From positions 1 through 32,415 of the forward strand of contig CAZRNB010000020.1 in NCBI GenBank assembly GCA_964601355.1: a DNA stretch of 32,415 nt, read 5' to 3'. This document shows positions 7,297 to 17,375 of this stretch, piece after piece; within the stretch, counting starts at the first letter, position 1; each line of letters opens with the position of its first letter. Under the pieces are notes generated by a model. The model did not search any database and was not told the origin of the DNA. It was given only the letters and a program-made list of their open reading frames with translations. The position numbers and the translations under genes were made by a program. The DNA is from CAZRNB01 sp964601355. Lineage in GTDB: Bacteria; Planctomycetota; Phycisphaerae; Sedimentisphaerales; Anaerobacaceae.

Positions 7297-10203
7297 ATGT
7301 CTAATCAAGGAAAGTATAGAACGTTATGTGTGCTCTTTAGTGTTGTCGTCTTGTTTTTGTTCAATAACAAAAACTTGGGGCAGGAAGACTCATTCGCCGA
7401 TTTAAAGAAAGGATTCAAAGACCCGCCGCAAAGTGCCGGCGTGCGTTGCTTCTGGTGGTGGCTCAACAGCAATGTCACCAAAGAGGCGATTACACGCGAT
7501 TTGGAGCAGATGAAGGCAAAAGGCTTCAGCGGCGCCTTGATTTTCGATGCCGGCGGAGCAGAGCAGCGCGGCAACCGTCAGGTTCCGGCTGGGCCAACTT
7601 TTGCCGGTCCCGAATGGAGGGCACTTTTTGTACATGCAGTAAAAGAGGCAAATCGGCTCGGATTAGAGCTGAGCCTGAATATCCTGAGCGGATGGAATCT
7701 GGGCGGGCCGATGGTGACGCCTGATATGGCTTCAAAGACCCTGACCTGGTCGGAAATACAAATCGAAGGTCCGAACTCTGCACCAGTTCAACTTCCGATA
7801 CCTAAACACAGGTCAGGTTACTACTGTGACATCGCGGTTCTTGCTTATCCAATAAGAGATAAATCTCTAAATCGAACACGCAAACCAATTCGCGATCTGG
7901 AGAAAAAGATAGCTACTCAGGAAATCGGCTGGGATGCGCCGGATTGCCGATTCCTTTTGGAAGATGTCCCGGCGGTTGATGGTGAAGAGGACGCAGCCGT
8001 AAAAGATATAATTAATCTTACAGATAAACTGTCACCGGACGGCACGTTAAACTGGCAGACTCCTCCCGGCAAATGGATTGTGCTTCGTTTCGGTTTCACT
8101 CTGGCCGATGCCCGTGTCTCGACGTCCAGCGGCGACTGGCAGGGTCTTGTGATTGATTACATGGATTCTGATATATTCAAGCAGTATTGGGATCAGGTAA
8201 TTGTGCCTATATTGGACGATGCCGGACCATTGGTCGGGAAAACCTTAAAGTATCTCTGTACCGATAGCTGGGAATGTGGCGGGGCCAACTGGACCCGGCA
8301 TTTTCAGCAGGAGTTCGCAAAACGCAGGGGTTACGACATGACACCGTATCTGCCGGTTATCATAGGGAAAATCATTGAAAGCCGTGACGTCAGCAATCGC
8401 TTTCTTGCAGATTTCCGAAAGACCGTGGGCGATTGCATTGCGGACAATCATTATCGGTATTTTTCACAGTTGGCACGCCAGCAAGGAATGGGTATTCACC
8501 CGGAATCAGGCGGCCCTCATGCAGGGCCGTTTGATGCTCTCAAATGCTTAGGTCGCAGTGACATAGCCATGGGCGAATTCTGGGTGCCGTCGCCGCACCG
8601 GCCACGCCCCTTTGAACGGTTCTATGTAAAGCAAACTTCTTCAGCGGCTCATACCTACGGCCTAAAATTCGCAGGGGCCGAGGCCTTTACCTCGATAGGG
8701 CCGCATTGGAATGACGTGCTATGGTCAGCTCAGAAACCTTCATTCGACCATGAGGTCTGCTCAGGTTTAAATTTGTGCTTTATTCATACTTTTACCTGCT
8801 CGCCAAAAGAGATGGGACTGCCGGGACAGGAATATTTTGCCGGCACGCATTTCAATCCTAATGTCACCTGGTGGGAATATGCCGATGCCTTTCTCGACTA
8901 CCTGCATCGCTGCCAGTATTTGCTGCAGCAGGGTAAATTCGTGGCTGATTGTCTCTATTACCAGGGCGACCATGTCCCTAACCTGCGGCGGCTCAAAGAG
9001 GACGACCCTGCCGGCGTCTTGCCGGGTTATGATTACGATTCGGTCAGCGAAGAGATTCTGCTGGAGCAAACCGCAGTTTCCGACGGCTGCATCCGCCTGG
9101 ATAGCGGAATGCAATATCGCCTGCTTGTATTGCCGGACCACAAAATACTGTCGCTGGCTGCGTTAAAGAAAATCAAAGAGTTAGTCTATAACGGAGCGAT
9201 TGTTTCAGGGCACAAGCCGGTTAAAACAGTTAGTTTAACGGATTATCCCCAGTGCGACAGAGAATTTACGGAATTGGCTGATCAGGTCTGGGGATTAGAC
9301 AATAAACCAACCGGAGAATACTCTTTCGGCAAAGGCAGAGTAATCTGGGGTTATACGGGTCATCAGGCACTTTTACATAAGGGCATTAAGCCTGATTTAG
9401 AAATCCAAATCAATAAGTCAGCAAAGAACTTTGATTATATCCATTATACCATTAAGGATACGGATATGTATTTTGTCTGCAATCAGACGAACCAAACACA
9501 AGATGTGAACTGCACGTTCCGAGTCGCAGGCCGTCAGCCGGAGCTTTGGAACCCGCTGAATGGTGACATTCGTGAAGCAAAGGCCTTTAAGCAGGCCGAT
9601 AGGAGAACCGAGATTCCGCTGCACCTTGCCCCGTTCGGCTCATGCTTTGTTGTCTTTCACAAACTTATTCCAACAAATCAGCAGGGTTCAGCCGCTACAA
9701 ACGCACCAAAGCTCCAGACTATCTATACCATAGAAGGCCCATGGGACGTCCATTTCGAGCCTGCCTGGGGCGGGCCGCAGTCCGTTACGTTTGATACACT
9801 AATCAGCTGGGCTGCCCGTCCCGATCCGAATGTAAGGGGCTATTCCGGAAAAGCTATGTACAAAAAAATATTTGATTTTGCCTTAAAACTTGATGACCAA
9901 AACTCCTGCTTGCTGGATTTGGGAGATGTCAAAGATGTTGGTATTGCCGCAGTTCGTCTCAATGGCAAAGAACTCGGCGTTATGTGGACAAAGCCTTTCC
10001 AGGTGGATATTTCGGGCGTGCTAAAGGCCGGCCAAAACGAGCTGGAGATTGCCGTTGTGAACTCCTGGCGTAATCGTCTTCTGGCGGATCAGAAGCTCCC
10101 TGCTGACGAACGTATGACGCGAACGAATATTCAGGTTAAGCCGGACTGGCGACCGCTGGATAGCGGCCTGCTCGGACCCGTGCAGATTTTCTATCAACAA
10201 TGA
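7297..10203 (+). CDS. GH106 family alpha-L-rhamnosidase, exported
   Basis: GH106 enzymes remove terminal alpha-L-rhamnose from plant glycans such as rhamnogalacturonans. The 968-residue protein has a signal peptide (hydrophobic core at 9-22, likely cut near NLG/QED at 28). It then has the family opening GVRCFWWWLNSNVTKEAI from 48, DLEQMKAKGFSGALIFDAGG, the DSWECGGANWT block with Glu326, and ESGGPHAGP with Glu403. A jelly-roll-like domain from about 810 (GPWDVHFEPAWGG) holds LNGKELGVMWTKPFQVDISG and ends in the family pattern RRPLDSGLLGPVQI-like. AAGGAG lies 12 bases before the ATG. It heads the plus-strand island with GH51 138 bases downstream. Which glutamates are catalytic should be confirmed by alignment. 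Confidence 0.9.
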   Translation: MSNQGKYRTLCVLFSVVVLFLFNNKNLGQEDSFADLKKGFKDPPQSAGVRCFWWWLNSNVTKEAITRDLEQMKAKGFSGALIFDAGGAEQRGNRQVPAGPTFAGPEWRALFVHAVKEANRLGLELSLNILSGWNLGGPMVTPDMASKTLTWSEIQIEGPNSAPVQLPIPKHRSGYYCDIAVLAYPIRDKSLNRTRKPIRDLEKKIATQEIGWDAPDCRFLLEDVPAVDGEEDAAVKDIINLTDKLSPDGTLNWQTPPGKWIVLRFGFTLADARVSTSSGDWQGLVIDYMDSDIFKQYWDQVIVPILDDAGPLVGKTLKYLCTDSWECGGANWTRHFQQEFAKRRGYDMTPYLPVIIGKIIESRDVSNRFLADFRKTVGDCIADNHYRYFSQLARQQGMGIHPESGGPHAGPFDALKCLGRSDIAMGEFWVPSPHRPRPFERFYVKQTSSAAHTYGLKFAGAEAFTSIGPHWNDVLWSAQKPSFDHEVCSGLNLCFIHTFTCSPKEMGLPGQEYFAGTHFNPNVTWWEYADAFLDYLHRCQYLLQQGKFVADCLYYQGDHVPNLRRLKEDDPAGVLPGYDYDSVSEEILLEQTAVSDGCIRLDSGMQYRLLVLPDHKILSLAALKKIKELVYNGAIVSGHKPVKTVSLTDYPQCDREFTELADQVWGLDNKPTGEYSFGKGRVIWGYTGHQALLHKGIKPDLEIQINKSAKNFDYIHYTIKDTDMYFVCNQTNQTQDVNCTFRVAGRQPELWNPLNGDIREAKAFKQADRRTEIPLHLAPFGSCFVVFHKLIPTNQQGSAATNAPKLQTIYTIEGPWDVHFEPAWGGPQSVTFDTLISWAARPDPNVRGYSGKAMYKKIFDFALKLDDQNSCLLDLGDVKDVGIAAVRLNGKELGVMWTKPFQVDISGVLKAGQNELEIAVVNSWRNRLLADQKLPADERMTRTNIQVKPDWRPLDSGLLGPVQIFYQQ

Positions 10204-10341
10204 GATTTACCATAAGGTTCGAATAATGAAAACAAAAAGTTAAAGAAGTCTAAATGCTGAAAGAAAGGGCATGATAAAATTAACCCTGAATACCCTGGAA
10301 TATCAGGCTCGTTCTTATTATCTGAAATTAGGAGGTGAAAA

Positions 10342-12396
10342 ATGCACAGGAATAGATTCTTTTTGGTTTTAGCGGTGGCCGGCATGGCTCTGGGTGTGAG
10401 TGCACAGGAATTGACTATGACGGTTGATGCAAGCAAGACCGGCGAGCCAATACATAGATACGTCTATGGCCAGTTCACCGAGCTGCTCTTCAATTTGTTC
10501 GAAAAAGGACTCTGGGCAGAGATGCTTAGTGACCGAAAGTTCTTTTATCCGGTGGACTCAAGCAAGGAGCTGATTCCTGTGAACACCAAGAGAAATTTTA
10601 ACAGATGGCGACCCATCGGTCCTGATGAGTTCGTGGTGATGGACCGTGAGCATGCTTACACCGGCGAACACAGTCCCCTCATTAAGCTTGAGGGCGAGAC
10701 TCCTCACGGAATTAGGCAGACAGGATTATCTCTGCGTGAAGATAAAAGTTACACAGGGCGGATTATTCTTGCAGGCGGTGCCGATACTAAGGTTGAAATC
10801 AGCCTTATCTGGGGCCCAAATCCGAGTGACCGTCAGACAATACCTGTTAGCTCTCTTTCGAGCAAATATACAAAGTTTCCCCTGAATTTCACTTCCGGAG
10901 CAGATACTAATGACGGGGGAATAGAAATCATCGGAACCGGAAAAGGGTCGTTTTATATTGGAGTTGTGTCACTTATGCCGGCAGATAACATCAACGGCTT
11001 TCGAGCGGATATGATTAAGCTGCTCAAAGAGCTCGACTCGGGGATATACCGCTGGCCGGGTGGCAATTTCGTTTCCGGTTATGACTGGCGTGATGGAATT
11101 GGTGACAGGGATAAAAGGCCGCCGCGATATGACTTTGCCTGGAAGACGGTGGAATACAACGATGTTGGCACTGATGAGTTCCTGATTTTGTGCCGCCTGC
11201 TCGGCATCGATCCTTACATTTGCGTAAATGCCGGCTTTGGAGATGCCTATTCAGCCGCCCAATGGGTTGAATATGCAAACGGCTCATTGGATACTCCTAT
11301 GGGCGAGCTTCGCGCAGCGAACGGCCATCCGGAACCTTACAAAGTCAAGTGGTGGGGTATCGGCAATGAGATGTACGGCCAATGGCAATTGGGTCACATG
11401 TATATTGACCACTATTGTCTAAAGCATAATATGTTCGCCAAAGCCATGCGAAAGGTAGATCCAACCATTAAAATCGTGGCCTCAGGAGCTACCGTATTTG
11501 AGGCAAGCACGATAGCCAGGCTTCATCGCAAGCCATTGCCTGCCAAGCTCCCATACGAATATGGCACTGCCCAAGACTGGTCTGGCAACCTGCTGGAACA
11601 CTCGGCTGATTATTTCGAATACCTCGCTGAGCACTTATATCCTATGTTTGACAGTGCCTTCGATGTTAACGAGCAGAAATTTGTCAAAGTCGAAGACTCG
11701 TTGATTGACCGTATTCGCAGGGTACCAAACAGAGTGCGCTGCACTGTCGAAGCCTGGGAAGAATATCTTAAAAGGATGCCGCAGCTGAAGGATAAGAACA
11801 TCAAGCTCGTTATAGATGAATGGGCCGGGGGCGGCTGGGGTGGTTTTACGAGTACGCTTTGCGCTGCGGAAGGTCTCCACGAGATGTTCCGGCACTCAGA
11901 TGTAATTAAAATGGGGGCTTATACAGCGTTCACTTCCTGTCTGGCATTTGACGGTGGCGATTCTTGTTATAGTGCAACCGGCCTTGTGTTTAGACTTTAC
12001 CGGCAACATTTCGGGACTATCCCCATCGAAGTCACCGGCAACTCGCCGCAGAAGTCGGTGAAAGGGACTGTCGGCGTGGATAAACCTAAAGTCTCATCCG
12101 GCAGTGACACCTATCCGCTCGACGTTGTCGCAGCCTTGAGCAGCGACCGTAAAGCTGTAACTGTAGCCATTGTTAATCCGACAGAATCCATCCAGAAAAT
12201 CAATATTGACTTTAAAGGCGTCGAGCTTCAAGGCAAGGCCAGAATGTGGGAAATTGCCGCTGCCGATATAAACGCCCGCAATGTGGTTGGACAAAAACCT
12301 GAAGTAGAAATCGTAGAATCCCCCCTCAAGGAGGTTCCAAAGATGCTGGAGGTCGCTCCCATCAGTATCAGCCTTTATGAATTTGAGGTGAAATAA
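10342..12396 (+). CDS. GH51 alpha-L-arabinofuranosidase, exported
   Basis: It removes alpha-L-arabinofuranose from arabinan, arabinoxylan or arabinogalactan side chains. The 684-residue protein starts with a clear signal peptide (RFFLVLAVAGMALGVSA, cut before QEL). A sandwich domain with a CBM-like insert precedes the TIM barrel. Marks of the family are YGQFTELLF at 42-50, YRWPGGNFVSGYDWRDGIG from 236, the acid/base Glu343 in GIGNEMYGQW and the nucleophile Glu493 in IDEWAGGGWGG. The last 120 residues form the usual C-terminal beta domain ending ISLYEFEVK. A strong ribosome site, AGGAGG, lies six bases before the ATG. It follows GH106 and precedes the RhaT-GH29 fusion on the same strand. Confidence 0.95.
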   Translation: MHRNRFFLVLAVAGMALGVSAQELTMTVDASKTGEPIHRYVYGQFTELLFNLFEKGLWAEMLSDRKFFYPVDSSKELIPVNTKRNFNRWRPIGPDEFVVMDREHAYTGEHSPLIKLEGETPHGIRQTGLSLREDKSYTGRIILAGGADTKVEISLIWGPNPSDRQTIPVSSLSSKYTKFPLNFTSGADTNDGGIEIIGTGKGSFYIGVVSLMPADNINGFRADMIKLLKELDSGIYRWPGGNFVSGYDWRDGIGDRDKRPPRYDFAWKTVEYNDVGTDEFLILCRLLGIDPYICVNAGFGDAYSAAQWVEYANGSLDTPMGELRAANGHPEPYKVKWWGIGNEMYGQWQLGHMYIDHYCLKHNMFAKAMRKVDPTIKIVASGATVFEASTIARLHRKPLPAKLPYEYGTAQDWSGNLLEHSADYFEYLAEHLYPMFDSAFDVNEQKFVKVEDSLIDRIRRVPNRVRCTVEAWEEYLKRMPQLKDKNIKLVIDEWAGGGWGGFTSTLCAAEGLHEMFRHSDVIKMGAYTAFTSCLAFDGGDSCYSATGLVFRLYRQHFGTIPIEVTGNSPQKSVKGTVGVDKPKVSSGSDTYPLDVVAALSSDRKAVTVAIVNPTESIQKINIDFKGVELQGKARMWEIAAADINARNVVGQKPEVEIVESPLKEVPKMLEVAPISISLYEFEVK

Positions 12397-12685
12397 GGCT
12401 TGATTGATGAGCCTTGTATTGAGCGACGAATTTTTCTTGCCTTCTCCGTCTTTTGAAATTTCATTTTCATATTGCCTCGCAAGGCAATCCTGGCCATAAT
12501 ATCCTCGGCAGTAATGGGATTGATATTAAAAAATTCGAAATAGCTTTGTAGAAACCTTTTGACTGTTGCCACTGTGAGCGTACCTGTCCTGCAAGTCCTG
12601 AGCGTGTCGAAGGGAGCAAAGCCGAAGGAGTAAAGCAATCTCCTTTTGTTAGAAATTCCAAGACTACGAAAGGAAGTCCTAAACA
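12397..12685. other. Repeat-rich spacer before the RhaT-GH29 gene
   Basis: No gene is convincing here. The stretch holds GTCCTGAGCGTGTCGAAGG (12595-12613), related to blocks at 1230 and 29901. On the minus strand it holds TATTATGGCCAGGATTGCCT, which resembles TATTATGGCAGGGATTACCT near 18850, again followed by an ATGAAAA-rich tail. AAAGGAAG at 12657-12664 area provides the ribosome site of the next gene. Confidence 0.5.
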
Positions 12686-15205
12686 ATGCAAGCAAATCCT
12701 TTTCTTGGTGTGACTTTACATTCTGTCGGCGCCTTATCGGCTGCGAGCTGTTACACGCCTCAAAAAAAGACCAAGCAGTGGGCCTGGGAAATCTATTGGG
12801 TGACACAGGCGACTTGTGGATGGGTCATCTTGCCGATTGTCGGGGCAATCCTGACCATTCCGGGTTACTTTGAGGTGTTGAAGACTTGCCCATCGGATGC
12901 GATGCTGCGTTCTTTCGTGCTGGGAATAATTTACGGAATTGGCGGATTATCGTTTGGATTGGGTATTCGTTATATAGGATTTTCACTGAACTACACCGTC
13001 GCTATCGGCATTTCCGCGGGACTTGGCACATTGATGCCGCTTATCTGGAATCCCAATAGAGGATTTGTCTGGGAAATTGCTGCCAAGTTCAGCACCGAGC
13101 CTGGATTGATTATATTGGCCGGAATTATTCTTTCTCTGGTAGGAATTATCTTTTGCGGCTGGGCCGGCGTATTGCGCGAACGAGCGGGAGGAGCGTCACC
13201 ATCGGCATTTTCCTTTAAACGCGGCGTACCGTTGGCGGTTCTGGCCGGTGTGTTTTCGGCCATTTATAATTTTGCGCTTCTTGCGGGAGAGCCGCTGGAA
13301 AAAGCGGCGGTCAAAGCCGGGGCCAGCGAGCTGCTCAAATTGAATGCGGTCCTGCCATTTGCCTGCGGCGGTGCGTGGGTGACAAGTGTAATTTATTGCA
13401 TTATCGTCATAATCCGTAACCGAACCGGCTCTCAACTGGTTCGTCTGCCCCAGCCGTCAGGAGGCAGCCTGCCGTTTTATTACCTTATGTCACTGCTGAG
13501 CGGGGCCTTCTGGTACTTCCAATTCTTCTTCTATGGTATCGGACATACGCACATGGGCGGGAAATACGGCTTCACAAGCTGGGCTATCCACATGGCTCTT
13601 CTAATACTATTCAGCAATTTATATGGCAAGCTTTTCAGGGAATGGGTAGGTTCCAGCAAGCGGCCGCGTAAAATCATCCACGTTGGGATGCTTATTATCG
13701 TTGTTGCGACGTTGATTATAACCTACGGAAACTACCTGGGAGAAAAGGCCGCGGCCGGTGCGGAAACTCCCTCAACAACTGCCGCTGCTGAGAAGGTGAC
13801 TTATAAACCTGAATGGAGCTCGCTGCAAAAGCATCCGGTCCCGCAGTGGTTTCAGGACGCCAAATTCGGCATCTATTTCCACCTGGGACCTTATTCCGTT
13901 CCAGCCTACAATTCGGAATGGTATTCCTGCCTGATGTATAAGCCGGACCATAAGGTCTTCAAATATCACAAAGAAAAGTACGGCGATCAATTAAAGTTCG
14001 GCTACAAAGACTTCATCCCGATACTGACATTAGAGAATTTCAACGCTGAGAAATTGGCTGAACTGTTCCAAAGTTCCGGGGCCAGATTCGCCGGATGCGT
14101 TGCAGAACATGCGGACGGCTTTGCTATGTGGGACAGCAAGCTGACCGAATGGGACGCTGCCGACATGGGGCCAAAGCGGGACATTGTCGGCTTGATGGAA
14201 AAGGCCATCAAAGAACGAGGCATGAAATTCATAACCACATTCCATCACGACTGGAACTGGGACTGGTACCCGGTATGGGACAAACAGTACGACTGTTCCA
14301 ATCCTTCTTATGCCGGCCTCTACGGCCAGCCTCATAATAAAGGCGACGAGCCTTCCCGGGAGTTTTTCGACGAATGGAAAAGCAAGGTCATCGAGGTCAT
14401 TGATAAATACCAGCCGGATTTAATTTACTTTGACAGCAAGCTGAAAATCATTGACGACCAGTATAAGCGAGACACCCTTTGCTATTACTACGACAAGGAG
14501 GCCAAATGGGGCAAACAGGTCACTGTCACATACAAAGGTCAGGACCTGCCCGTTGGAGCTGGCATTCTTGACATGGAACGCGGTCGTAGCAGCTCATTAT
14601 CCAGTGCCGCATGGCTCAATGATGATCCGGTCGATTGGAAATCATGGTGCCATATTGAGAATCCATCATACAAGACGCTGGATCATTTAATTGACGGCCT
14701 GGTTGATGTCGTCAGTAAGAACGGCACTTTTCTGCTTAACGTCGGCCCGAAAGCAAGCGGCGAAATTCCAGAGCCGGTCATAGAGCGGCTGTTAGGTATT
14801 GGGCAGTGGCTCAAGATAAACGGCGAAGCTATCTACGAAACAAGACCCTGGATTATCTTCGGCGAAGGGCCAACCCAAGTCAAAGGGGACAAGTCCGATG
14901 AGAAGAACAATGTTTATACCGCCGAAGACATTCGCTTTACAACAAAACCTGATACGTTGTATGCCATTGTGCTGGCCTGGCCGACAGATTTGGTTACCAT
15001 AAAAACTCTCAATTCAAAAAACGCCCTGCTCAAAAAGATTAGTTCGGTTGAGCTTCTTGGGCATAAAGACGTGCTTAAATGGTCACAACACGAAAATGGC
15101 CTTACTATCTGGCTGCCTGCTGTCAAACCTTGTGATTATGCTTTTGTTTTCAAAATTTCGCCTTTGACCGCAATAGCAGGCTACGCGAAGGCCGGTCCTA
15201 AATAA
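12686..15205 (+). CDS. L-rhamnose/H+ symporter (RhaT) fused to GH29 alpha-L-fucosidase
   Basis: Residues 1 to about 350 are a complete RhaT-type proton symporter with ten membrane segments, ending LIITYGNYLG where stand-alone RhaT proteins end. A 20-residue Ala/Thr-rich linker (EKAAAGAETPSTTAAAEK) leads to a complete GH29 domain from about 375: FGIYFHLGPYSVPAYNSEWY, AEHADGFAMWDSKL from 473, the probable nucleophile Asp583 in DLIYFDSKL, TYKGQDLPVG, then LLNVGPKASGEIPEPV and a C-terminal beta domain to 839. The loops after odd-numbered segments are positive (TPQKKTK, RERAGG...KRG, RNRTG, KLFREW...KRPRK) while the others are not, so both ends, including the GH29 domain, should face the periplasm. 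The second His of the usual HHDGF is Ala. The fusion is one uninterrupted frame; a misassembly would need a perfect in-frame joint. Confidence 0.88.
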   Translation: MQANPFLGVTLHSVGALSAASCYTPQKKTKQWAWEIYWVTQATCGWVILPIVGAILTIPGYFEVLKTCPSDAMLRSFVLGIIYGIGGLSFGLGIRYIGFSLNYTVAIGISAGLGTLMPLIWNPNRGFVWEIAAKFSTEPGLIILAGIILSLVGIIFCGWAGVLRERAGGASPSAFSFKRGVPLAVLAGVFSAIYNFALLAGEPLEKAAVKAGASELLKLNAVLPFACGGAWVTSVIYCIIVIIRNRTGSQLVRLPQPSGGSLPFYYLMSLLSGAFWYFQFFFYGIGHTHMGGKYGFTSWAIHMALLILFSNLYGKLFREWVGSSKRPRKIIHVGMLIIVVATLIITYGNYLGEKAAAGAETPSTTAAAEKVTYKPEWSSLQKHPVPQWFQDAKFGIYFHLGPYSVPAYNSEWYSCLMYKPDHKVFKYHKEKYGDQLKFGYKDFIPILTLENFNAEKLAELFQSSGARFAGCVAEHADGFAMWDSKLTEWDAADMGPKRDIVGLMEKAIKERGMKFITTFHHDWNWDWYPVWDKQYDCSNPSYAGLYGQPHNKGDEPSREFFDEWKSKVIEVIDKYQPDLIYFDSKLKIIDDQYKRDTLCYYYDKEAKWGKQVTVTYKGQDLPVGAGILDMERGRSSSLSSAAWLNDDPVDWKSWCHIENPSYKTLDHLIDGLVDVVSKNGTFLLNVGPKASGEIPEPVIERLLGIGQWLKINGEAIYETRPWIIFGEGPTQVKGDKSDEKNNVYTAEDIRFTTKPDTLYAIVLAWPTDLVTIKTLNSKNALLKKISSVELLGHKDVLKWSQHENGLTIWLPAVKPCDYAFVFKISPLTAIAGYAKAGPK

Positions 15206-15244
15206 AATGTTGGGCGGCGCCCCACTTGAAAAAGCGAGTCAAGA

Positions 15245-17134
15245 ATGGTGAGTAAAAATTCTAATCGGAGGAAGCAAAAGCGTAGAGCAGTTGAGTCAGG
15301 TCTTTGCCGTGGAACGGAAAAACGAAACGTGATACTTGCACTTGAGTACTATAATCAGGCATTCGCACTGTTTCACAGGGAGTTAAAACGTTCAGGGTTC
15401 AAAGCTTCAGGAGTTCATCCGATAAGGAAGCGCTTTTGGCAGTTTGTCCCGCCTAGAGCATATCGCCTACATGAGGGCCGGTCGCTTCTGAATACTTACC
15501 TTGTTACACTCGAAAGTGAAATGCGCGAGATAATATCGAAGTCCTCGCTTGGTTACTGGTTGCATCTTTACAGGAGGCTTGCACCTGGGCCAATTGGTAG
15601 AAATACAAGTCCAATGACAATCGGGCTGACAAGAGCGTTGCTCGAAAGCGCGATTCAGAAGTACGCAAGGCTCGATCCGTGCAACAGAATAGGTTGTAGC
15701 GGAGAAGTTCCTATCGAGAAGGTTTTATCCAGCTTACTTTTAAATGAAGAGTTCGATCTCGAACGAAATCTTTTGAGGGACGCGGGGAGCCAACTTGTGC
15801 TGACGCAGTTCACCCATACGGATCTGGCTGAATTTTATAATCTTGAGAAGCTCGCGTATGAGGTTTGGCTAACTGGAGCAACTTTAAGAACAATCGGCAA
15901 GGGGGCGCCCTTTTGGGTTGAGGATGAACCGCCAGATTTTGGCGATGATCGTTCGGATGAACTTGCAGAGCTTCTGGAGCACTATGATAATAGAAATAGA
16001 GAGTTACATACTACCGCAACTGGTGCCATTTTCGAAAGCTTTAAAGGTGGAGACCATACAGGTCATGTATTTTTGCCAACATACAATCTCATGGGAGTCT
16101 CCTCTAACTCCATTAAAGGCATTCTCCGAAAAGCGTTCAAGATCGATATAATTGCAAATGTCGAGTTCAATTTTCTCTGGTTTCCCTTCAATCTGCGAGG
16201 ATTTAGAGATGTACACAAGCCTTTGGCATCAGCATTCAAAGACAAATACGGTGTCTCGCTAGACGCGGTGCTGGCTGTCGTTGCTTCGTTGTCTGCGATA
16301 GCTGTGTTCCTTTGGGTAAAGAGTGGACCAGATGCATTCTTGAGGCACTGGCAGAGAGCATACGTAGGACCTTATCTAAAGACAGAAATAAGGAAAGAGA
16401 TTAAGTACTTCTTATCCACGGGCACAGAAATTCTTGGGATCAAAGAATCGAGTATTGGGATTAGTGAGATCGATTTGGCTATAAGATTTTGGGAGCTGTC
16501 GATGGAGCGGCGGGTAAAAATCGACTTGGCCTATCCAGGTCCTCATCATGTTTTGCTTCCCTATGGGCAAGACAGATGGTTCGTTGACTATGCATGGATT
16601 CTTCGGCGTCTTCACGATTTGTTCGTAGGAATCTCTATAAGCGACCAGAATTATAAAGGGCAAGCTCTTGAGAAGGCCGTGGGCCGCGCATCATCATTAC
16701 TTCCAACCGGACCGTGCAAGGCATTGGATGGGACTAAGAAGCAAATTGATTGCGCCTATTCGGTTGGTAGTCATCTGATCATTGTTGAGTGCAAAGCCGT
16801 TGGACGTTCAATTGCTTACGAGCGGGGCGATCCAGACGCTATTGCTTATCGGCAACAAAATGTTGTGGAACGGGGACTGAAAGAAGCTGACGAAAAGGCC
16901 GAATGGTTAACACAAAAACCAATAGGGAAAAACTATGACATAACTTCGTTCGAGGATGTTCTGCCAGTATCTGTAAGCCCGTTTGTTGAGTTTATCCCGA
17001 GCAAGAACTCGAGGTATTGGATATCGAACGATATTCCAAGAGTATTGACTCCCTCTGAATTGCGGGAGGTGCTTGAGAAACCAAAACTTATTAATAAGGC
17101 AATGAATCGCATTCTTGTAAAAAAGGATGGGTAG
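15245..17134 (+). CDS. Hypothetical protein with PD-(D/E)XK nuclease-like C-terminus
   Basis: I do not recognise the family. The first 12 residues are very basic (KNSNRRKQKRR). The body is mostly helical and charged, with one hydrophobic stretch at about 333-351 (DAVLAVVASLSAIAVFLWV) that may be a buried helix or a single membrane segment. The C-terminal part has the order expected of a PD-(D/E)XK nuclease fold: YKGQALEKAV with Glu476, QIDCAYSVGSHLIIVECKA with Asp502, Glu515 and Lys517, then a helix with YRQQNVVERGLKEA. The start has no good ribosome site and lies only 39 bases after the GH29 stop. It interrupts the glycan genes and uses more AGA/AGG arginine codons than they do, so it may be a later arrival, for example a defence or DNA-repair gene. 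Confidence 0.7.
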   Translation: MVSKNSNRRKQKRRAVESGLCRGTEKRNVILALEYYNQAFALFHRELKRSGFKASGVHPIRKRFWQFVPPRAYRLHEGRSLLNTYLVTLESEMREIISKSSLGYWLHLYRRLAPGPIGRNTSPMTIGLTRALLESAIQKYARLDPCNRIGCSGEVPIEKVLSSLLLNEEFDLERNLLRDAGSQLVLTQFTHTDLAEFYNLEKLAYEVWLTGATLRTIGKGAPFWVEDEPPDFGDDRSDELAELLEHYDNRNRELHTTATGAIFESFKGGDHTGHVFLPTYNLMGVSSNSIKGILRKAFKIDIIANVEFNFLWFPFNLRGFRDVHKPLASAFKDKYGVSLDAVLAVVASLSAIAVFLWVKSGPDAFLRHWQRAYVGPYLKTEIRKEIKYFLSTGTEILGIKESSIGISEIDLAIRFWELSMERRVKIDLAYPGPHHVLLPYGQDRWFVDYAWILRRLHDLFVGISISDQNYKGQALEKAVGRASSLLPTGPCKALDGTKKQIDCAYSVGSHLIIVECKAVGRSIAYERGDPDAIAYRQQNVVERGLKEADEKAEWLTQKPIGKNYDITSFEDVLPVSVSPFVEFIPSKNSRYWISNDIPRVLTPSELREVLEKPKLINKAMNRILVKKDG

Positions 17135-17375
17135 GTTGTAAATAGCATGTACAGACCTCCTAATTTTTGACAGGCGTTCAGATTCCGATTTCGGCTGGGT
17201 TACAATCCAGACCAGCGCATCTAAAGCAAATTGAGATATAAAACAAACAGATATCAGAGTGAACACTAAGCGGCCAAAATTTCTTGCTTTTTCCGAAAAC
17301 TGCGGTAATAATATTATCATCTGATGACAACAATGATGATTGCTAAATCCGGTCTTCATACGTGAGGAAAAAACA

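Noticed and set aside
12375..12806. Minus-strand frame of 143 codons before RhaT-GH29
   Set aside because: It overlaps the true start of the RhaT domain and is composed partly of dispersed repeat sequence. The segment ITAEDIMARIALRGNMKMK resembles nothing I know.
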